Shown in pieces: positions 17,901 through 20,032 of a DNA stretch of 20,032 nt. The position numbers were made by a program, and so were the translations under genes. The notes beneath the pieces are model-generated. The model was given only the letters and a program-made list of their open reading frames with translations. It did not search any database and was not told the origin of the DNA. Source of the stretch: an uncultured Prevotellaceae bacterium (GTDB lineage Bacteria > Bacteroidota > Bacteroidia > Bacteroidales > Bacteroidaceae); NCBI GenBank assembly GCA_937898415.1, contig CALDLA010000162.1, positions 1-20,032 of the forward strand, written 5' to 3'. Positions within the stretch are counted from its first letter, which is position 1, and every line of letters starts with the position of its first letter.

Positions 17901-18417
17901 AACCAACCTTCAGCGTGACGGTGCTTGCCACGTGGCAGTCGCTGACCGTGCCCTCGTTGTAGGCAACGATGCCCGCCACGTACTTATAGGCTTGGAACGA
18001 GCTGTTGGCCACGGTGAGGTGGCTGATGGAACCGCCAGCGCTCAGTCCGCCGAAGAGGGCTGCTATTTCTGCACTGCCGGACTTGGAGATGGTGACGCCG
18101 CTGATGGTGTGTTCCTGTCCGTCGAAGCGTATCATACGAGCTGTTGCTAATCCAGACGCTGAGAGGCCGTAGATGTTGAACGTCTTGCCGCTGAAGTTGA
18201 GGTCGGCGCCCAGCTTGATGTACACATAGTTGCTGCCATTGTCGTAGTACTGCTGCGTGGTGGCGGCTGTGTTCCAGTCGTTCACGGTGTTGATGACATA
18301 CGGGTCGGCACTGGTGCCGCTGCCCGTAATCGTTGCCCCCGCCGTGGTGGCGGTGAGCATCATCATGAGCAGCATCATCGCTGCCCGTGAAATCATTCTG
18401 ATAGGTTTTGGTTTCAT
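8953..18417 (-). CDS. Giant secreted multi-repeat surface protein, GLUG/InlB/LRR modules (protein D)
   Basis: A single open frame encodes 3154 residues. Order of parts (approximate residues): signal peptide 1-28 (MLLMMMLTATTAGA); GLUG-type module 30-330 (GGIVAR, GGIVGD); BspA-like leucine-rich repeats 395-510 (ITRIGEFAF, VTEIAQGAI); second GLUG module 545-740; InlB-type repeats 820-1045 (YNTNGGT, GYTFAGWY, FWAKW); five ~300-360-residue GLUG units 1048-2640; C-terminal module 2650-3154. Four linkers between the units carry a DxDGDG-type loop like calcium-binding sites. The C-terminal module is split: another GLUG-like domain (~2760-3025) sits between PYIVKW and NPVFSTVTI. Its GLYIHGGRKV end matches the other proteins here. 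It has its own promoter and a ~115-base leader. An adhesin function is inferred from the domains; type IX export is possible. Confidence 0.94.
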   Translation of the reverse strand: MKPKPIRMISRAAMMLLMMMLTATTAGATITGSGTSADPYVINTVNDWNTAATTQQYYDNGSNYVYIKLGADLNFSGKTFNIYGLSASGLATARMIRFDGQEHTISGVTISKSGSAEIAALFGGLSAGGSISHLTVANSSFQAYKYVAGIVAYNEGTVSDCHVASTVTLKVGYSHCGGIVARNYTPNSSTGGTVTGCTVGACLQLPSRTMNKTAFGGIVGDQNSAGTISNCLFNGTVTVYDGTSTLFGCITDYNYGTITGNCYCPIGTYHAFGEGSDTDGTAAVSIVSGIPDGATFSSAATYTYGGNTYCAQNAATTITAATNTAFKTFSVSGATSSSVAADKKSATVNLGTNDVTITATLQTIGGSCGTSATWTLAQDDSKNYTRLTISGTGPMDDCEYKTVSNLWRTAADWGYDLTSVTVGDGITRIGEFAFIGCQNLASVTIGSGVTEIAQGAINHCDEMTQITLPAVTTVGECAFENCAKLERIDFGHNNAVTLATSNAFNAKKLQYIVFPSPAGAVANTATSGNWSGYASKLRVAFGNQLFQATNEGGTPAYKIATEQDLRNLAAVINANTNASTAITGSGMTFRQTADITLSQTFTPIGVQGASYKWFSGTYDGGDKTISGLTVNTSSQYAGLFGFVNKGTVKNVRLISPNVTNNCNSSQSNAYAGALAGRTQNSNVENCFVYNPNVSAPNTSLKYVGAIVGNLENSSYLTNTHFYSNADYAIAGNYDIGSLTNSGRARMVTLGSGVTGVSPAATAADNGFVYDSKTYYREGVTLTLASNTPAGYAPVFTANSTTFTGNTYTVSDGDVTFTFVENTPITYNITYNTNGGTMPDSYATTYNIESVNITLPTPTRKGYTFAGWYANEGLTDPAVTSITHGSTGDKQFWAKWTANTYTVQFDGNGNTDDGTMTGQSFTYDEAQNLKANTYTRAFTVTYNYNGATGGNSEGSATATATFNGWATSADGQKVYDDKESVSNLADANGATVTLYAKWTDASVTLPTPTLTGYIFGGWYADSEWNTRLGYAGASYTPSTDITLYAKWTQIDWATESTGTEADPYVIYYNEQLDLLAQRVNDATGDDGAANGYKGKYFVLGADIAYRHAEQEGGEYESNYTAIGNGNTFRGHFDGQGHTVSGIRIYKAGNYGSDVDQGLFGKSSGNIRGITLADARITGYNRTGGIVGENYGTVSNCHVAATVTIHDIQSDTWYHGGIVGINGGTVSGCTSAATLTKPDNTDGQGYGGIAGLNDGTLRHNLAIGAVVPATNHNTYKYGAICGMSDGGTLENNYYHACTVAYTANATGKGCGNADVTDSNGAVPAYAMTIGDGVDFLTAMADNLGFRYDSDGDGKAENYCPEGAKFTLNKAGYNDAEYTVTQTADGTEITGTAIIDNVLTMPGYDITVSFSGEPIDWANDGHSGTETDPYIIYNKTQLDQLAQRVNSGEGDAATGYSGKYFKLGADIAYSHKTDNEAGADTESNYTAIGNSGKLFCGHFDGQGHTVSGIRIYSDADSNQGLFGQTGTGANVHHVHLTDARIKGYENVGGIVGLKSGGTVSNCTVTETAITATAYYGTICGKNSNGTLTNNYYRHSTANGNAYGVGCQGDDVTASNGAMPAYAVTLGEGVNILTAMAAGLGFSYDSDGDGQAENYWREGAQLTLADLPTEVPEGYVISYTVTQTTDGTDITGNALNGTTLTVPYADVTVTMTLTAIPWSGTGTENDPWVIIYPSQLDLLAQRVNSGTGDDDAATGYKGKYFVLGADIAYSHAEQEGGEYESNYTAIGNGNTFCGNFDGRGHTVSGIRIYMGSGCQGLFGQSGGNIRGITLADARITGYINYDPSLGGIVGANSGTVSDCHVAATVTIRAYLNHYYSYKLGGIVGENKGTVSDCTSAATLTTNESSLAYHGGIAGYNYSGTLSHNLAIGADVPAADNSHGAICGISDGGTLENNYYHACTVAGTENATGVGCGNADVTDNNGAVPAYVLTIGDGVSFLTAMADNLGFRYDGNGDGQDENYWRKGAQLTLNDAGYNDAEYTVIKTADNSNITGTAIIDNVLTMPGFDITVNFSGEPIDWANDGHSGTETDPYMIYNKAQLDKLAQRVNGTHGETANDYKNKYFKLGADIIYDTEGIGATGSNYTAIGNSVTPFCGHFDGQGHSVSGIRIYSNADSYQGLFGQTGTDACIQGIILTDARITGYANTGGIAGSNGGTLSHNRVIGAVVAATTDNNNGAICGANSGTLENNYYHDCTVAGVENATGKGCNNDDVDDNNGAMPAFLVTPGEGITIQTPMADDLGFSYDSDGDGQDENYWRKGAQLILANQFANVPEGYTSSTITVTKTANGIDITSNALNGTTLTVPTADVTVTVTLTPIPWSGTGTRDDPWVISYASQLDLLAQRVNSATGDYEDYGNRGKYYYKYKGKYFVLGADITYNHDDDANDAVYASNYTAIGCDFGNQVCFFSGHFDGRGHTVSGIRIYKGAYLASINQGLFGKSSGNIRGITLADARITGYYNTGGIVGHNERGTISDCHIAADVYIHAAQSGADYHGGIVGENGGTIDQCTSAATLTIADADNSYCYGGIAGDNYGTLRDNLAIGATVPAAADNSYGAICGMSDGGTLENNYYHACTVAGTENATSVGCNKADVTDGAEPGIILYDHSSRTDINSSILTKVGNVAVPRVAIAGRTLYQDGDWNTLCLPFDVALAGSPLEGATVMELDNREGSGTGFDATTGILTLNFVDISPSGEQVGLMTAGRPYIVKWPSSIARTISSTDDWHNFAADVAGGNTYEGKVVRLADDIEVSEMVGTSEHKFKGTFDGQGHTLTLNDLSASGEACAPFRYVEGATIANLHTTGSVIADKNNDSKFRSGLVGQSDGNTTILNSWSSVTISSGISGDGTHGGFIGVSSSGDATISNCRFDGSFSGSSTKCWGGFVGWSNSATSIRNSVFAPEGITIDQSGSTTFSRNKVKTTNCYYSVALNNDNPNGATAIGTTSADDLAADLGSGWQVKDGKAVPVTTSIGITNPVFSTVTIDDTNRDVAFSGGSFKGTYQTIAFDKEDQSILFLGAKNTLYYPQKGATINAFRAYFQLAGSAAEVREFRLNFGDEDATRIGSITMNREPLTNNAWFTLDGRRLQAQPTKKGLYIHGGRKVLVRDKR
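10176..10202. repeat. Short GC-rich palindrome inside the coding sequence of protein D
   Basis: The plus strand reads ctcccctgaaggggaaa with flanking ccccactt. On the minus strand it encodes ISPSGEQVGLM, placed just before AGRPYIVKW. Proteins A and B have no residues here (NATTAIAAGTPYIVKW and KSATSIKAGKPYIVKW), so about eight residues were probably added by this palindrome. It may be a shorter relative of the repeat at 86-129. Confidence 0.55.
10490..15273 (-). repeat. Five-unit long-short-long-short-long coding repeat in protein D
   Basis: Units begin at about 15273, 14184, 13284, 12207 and 11310 and measure roughly 1089, 900, 1077, 897 and 820 bases. Each starts with IDWA or IPWSGTG, then LDxLAQRVN, GKYFxLGADI, NYTAIGN, GHTVSGIRIY, QGLFG and several GGIVG-type motifs, and all but the last end in a DxDGDG loop. 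Long units carry three GLUG blocks and short units one. The two-unit period is 1974-1989 bases, which points to duplication of a dimer. Confidence 0.88.
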
Positions 18418-18538
18418 ATTGTATATTTTTAATGATGTTCTTGATTACAGCGTGCAAGGACGGTGCAAACCGAGTGCAGAGAACTCGCTCTATGCCGAGG
18501 TGCAGCCCGTTCTCGCAGTGCTTTCTCCAAAAAGTGCT

Positions 18539-18547
18539 GCAAAGGTA
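18539..18547 (-). promoter_or_regulatory. Predicted -7 box for protein D gene
   Basis: The minus strand reads TACCTTTGC. Transcription would start near 18532 and leave a leader of about 115 bases. A small hairpin (ctgcg 18556-18560, cgcag 18568-18572) lies just upstream. The leader ends CATTAAAAATATACAAT before ATG, much like the leader end of the protein A gene (ACATTAAAAATATCG). Confidence 0.6.
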
Positions 18548-18611
18548 CTAACTTTCTGCGACATAGCCGCAGGAAAACTATAAAAAACACAAAAAGGGAC
18601 GGGAAGGGATA

Positions 18612-18786
18612 ATTGCGGAACGCAACCTTACGTCCTCCGTGGATATAGAGGCCCTTGCGGGTGGGCTTGCCGTCCATGCCCCCGCCGTCGAGCGAGTACC
18701 ACGCACCAGCCCTTTCTGTGATTTCCGTGATTTCCGTGTGACCTGTTCCCGTATCCTCCTCGCCGAAGTATCTATAGTTTTACTAT
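18612..18786 (-). pseudogene. C-terminal remnant of another surface protein of the same family
   Basis: In one minus-strand frame the sequence reads YFGEEDTG, then EITEITERAGAWYSLDGG, KPTRKGLYIHGGRKVAFRN. This matches the last ~55 residues of the proteins ending at 1, 4984 and 8953. The start is missing: an in-frame stop lies just upstream near 18790, next to transposase sequence. No stop follows the usual end, so the frame runs on into the promoter region of the protein D gene until 18429. It is best read as the tail of a gene cut by the insertion sequence or by a later deletion. Confidence 0.8.
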
Positions 18787-19709
18787 ATTTCCTCGGCCAC
18801 GGCCAGTTCCATGCCTCGCCAGAGCAGGACGAGGCGTCCTCCACGGCGTAGACGCAGTAGCACGTTAGGCTCTCCTGCACGTCGTCGAGGCAGTTGCCGT
18901 TCTTGTGGATGGTGACCCTGGCGAAGCGCAGCAGCATCTTCGCCGTGCGCGCATTCCTGCCCTTGTGGCCCTGCATCTCCAGATTGTAGTTGAGGGCGAC
19001 GGGCAGACTCTGCATGTACGCCTTGATGCCCATGCTGCCGCCATCCACGTCGCAGTCCACCGGGCGGTCGTGCACCGAGCGGACGAGGAAGTCGCAGCCG
19101 CAGGCCAGCGTCTTGCACATCACGGAGTACACGTCATTCTCACGGTCGCCCACCATCGTCACACGCACGCCGGAGGGCAGCGAGGCAACCGTCTTCTCGG
19201 CTGTTTCCACCCAGCGGTAGGACTCCTTCGCCTCCAGCTTCACCTTGCCGCGCCGCTGCTTCTTCTGGCGATTCTCCGACCTGTCGCGGCTCCATACCTT
19301 TATATGGCCATAGCCGACGGGCATGCGGCTCGCCGCGTCCACCACCAGGCCGGGGTGGGCGAAGATGCAGTACTTCTCCTTCTCGCTCGTGCCGTAGCCG
19401 AAGTCCTTGTCGTCAAGCGACAACCGGCCCTCATGGCTGAACACGATTTCCGTCGTGTCCTGCAGGCAGAGCACGTGCGAGAGGTCTTCGCAACCCCTCG
19501 AACAGGCACTTGACAAGCTGCTGACCATGTCTTCCATAACGAGTCTACTATTATTGATTAAACGATACGCTGCTGCGCGTTCAGAGTGCTCCTCGCAGCA
19601 GAAGTTGATCACACTGGAGCTTTTCTCCACCATCAGGTCGCAAAGCCATTCTATGCGATTTTCGATTCTGGCATCATTACCAACACCCGAAAAGGTGTTT
19701 TTTTAACAT
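18786..19709 (-). pseudogene. Truncated IS4/Tn5-type DDE transposase
   Basis: The frame open from ATG 19633 has the features of Tn5-like IS4-family transposases: EHSERAAAYRLINN, LQDTTEIVF (first catalytic Asp, residue 59 from that ATG), and VGDRENDVY (second Asp, residue 163). The part that should hold the catalytic Glu and the C-terminal half is missing. Homology ends near residue 280 (YAVEDASS...GEAWNW), and the frame then runs out of register through the surface-protein remnant to 18578. Conserved sequence also continues upstream of 19633 (GVGNDARIENRIEWL) in the same frame until a TAA at about 19704. The likely original start, ATG at 19709, is one base out of frame because of a run of seven A. 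With no acidic third residue it should be inactive. Confidence 0.85.
19682..19704 (+). terminator. Hairpin with T-run at the transposase start
   Basis: On the plus strand aacacc (19682-19687) pairs with ggtgtt around cgaaaa, followed by a run of seven T ending at 19704. This fits a factor-independent terminator for plus-strand transcription. On the minus strand the same stem lies in the first codons of the transposase, where a hairpin could also limit translation from outside transcripts, as known for IS10 and IS50. Confidence 0.5.
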
Positions 19710-19711
19710 GT

Positions 19712-19744
19712 GCAAATGTAGCAATAATTTTTTTGTTATCCAAA
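19712..19744 (-). promoter_or_regulatory. Predicted promoter of the transposase gene
   Basis: This is the best complete promoter in the window: a -33 TTTG (19744-19741), a 20-base spacer and a -7 TACATTTGC (19720-19712) on the minus strand. The ATG at 19709 lies only two bases downstream of the -7 box, so a transcript from here would have almost no leader or would even begin inside that start codon. Confidence 0.65.
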
Positions 19745-19838
19745 GCAAAACCCCACTTTTTGCAAATTATTCTACCAATGAAAGTCATGTGCAAAGTCAT
19801 GAGAAACATGAAAGAGATGTGTATAAAGAGTAGTACAA

Positions 19839-19930
19839 GGGAGGGGAGTGCCATGCGGCTTCCTCTGTTGCGAACAAAGCGGTAGCCGCTCCCCTCCCAT
19901 CAAGGGGAGGGGCAGGGTGGGGTCTGTAAC
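19839..19930. repeat. GC-rich palindromic repeat with two alternative hairpins
   Basis: Arm 1 gggaggggag (19839-19848) can pair with arm 2 ctcccctccc (19889-19898). Arm 2 can instead pair with arm 3 gggagggg (19905-19912), so the two folds exclude each other. The segment 19888-19930 is nearly the same as the repeat inside the protein A gene at 86-129. No gene is seen between 19745 and 19950. Confidence 0.7.
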
Positions 19931-19958
19931 TATCCATCATACTCTCTTTTTACTTAAT

Positions 19959-20032
19959 CACGACCTTGAGCTGAAGCTCGAGCTCGTTCACGCTCGATAA
20001 AGCATGAGCGAGCTCTGCTTTATTCTCACTTA
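19959..20032 (-). repeat. Structured repeat after an unseen upstream gene (copy 2)
   Basis: The minus strand starts at the window edge with TAAGTGAGA, forms a stem from GAGCTCG and CGAGCTC around an inner CGCTC/GAGCG pair, and ends CTCAAGGTCGTG, like the copy at 8839-8939. One frame is open from the edge to a TAA at 19952-19950 and ends LKVVIK, a tail typical of this protein family. This could be a duplicated 3' coding end rather than a real gene. The AAGTGA at the very edge may contain the stop of the next gene. Confidence 0.55.

Noticed and set aside
18418..18577. Open frame of 82 codons continuing from the surface-protein remnant into the protein D leader
   Set aside because: Beyond GRKVAFRN it reads through the predicted promoter and leader of protein D and has no resemblance to any family tail.
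19950..20032. A 27-codon minus-strand frame at the right edge as the end of a real gene
   Set aside because: The sequence matches a repeat that is not open in the copy at 8839-8939. The open frame is noted, but a gene cannot be supported from this fragment.

Overview
The window looks like accessory chromosome of a gut or oral Bacteroidales, most probably a Prevotella/Segatella or Bacteroides relative. The reasons are four minus-strand TAnnTTTGC -7 promoter boxes of the Bacteroidetes type, A-rich start regions without clear Shine-Dalgarno sites, giant secreted proteins built from GLUG, InlB-type, BspA-type leucine-rich and beta-helix modules, an AAA-ATPase_like/PD-(D/E)XK protein of the kind that is multicopy in Bacteroidetes, and C-termini of the form KGLYIxxGRKV. 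I saw no rRNA, tRNA or CRISPR. All genes lie on the minus strand.

Layout from right to left, which is the direction of transcription. 19839-20032: a GC-rich palindromic repeat and a structured repeat that follows the end of an unseen upstream gene. 18786-19709: a broken IS4/Tn5-type transposase, without the catalytic glutamate part and apparently out of frame at its start. 18612-18786: the last ~55 codons of another surface protein, fused behind the transposase. 8953-18417: a 3154-residue secreted protein (D here) with an internal higher-order repeat of five GLUG modules. 8749-8952: a structured repeat, a hairpin and a promoter. 7159-8748 and 4984-7146: an ATPase/nuclease-like gene (C) and a glycine-rich secreted beta-helix protein (B), 12 bases apart and probably one operon. 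4595-4983: a long inverted repeat, a G-run cluster, a second copy of the hairpin-promoter unit and two small leader hairpins. 1-4594: a 1531-codon secreted beta-helix/GLUG protein (A) that runs off the left edge within a few codons of its stop.

A, B, D and the remnant share one C-terminal module of about 200-230 residues. Key pieces in order are WNTLxLPF, GATVxELD, PYIVKW, a hydrophobic FLGxxNTLYxP, RAYF and a final KGLYIxxGRKV. A and D also resemble each other in leader end and signal peptide, while the middles differ. The locus therefore reads as a family of secreted proteins with constant ends and exchangeable middles, set among palindromic repeats, two of which lie inside coding sequence. 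Surface display or secretion, perhaps by the type IX system, is inference. The role of the ATPase/nuclease gene in front of B is unknown.
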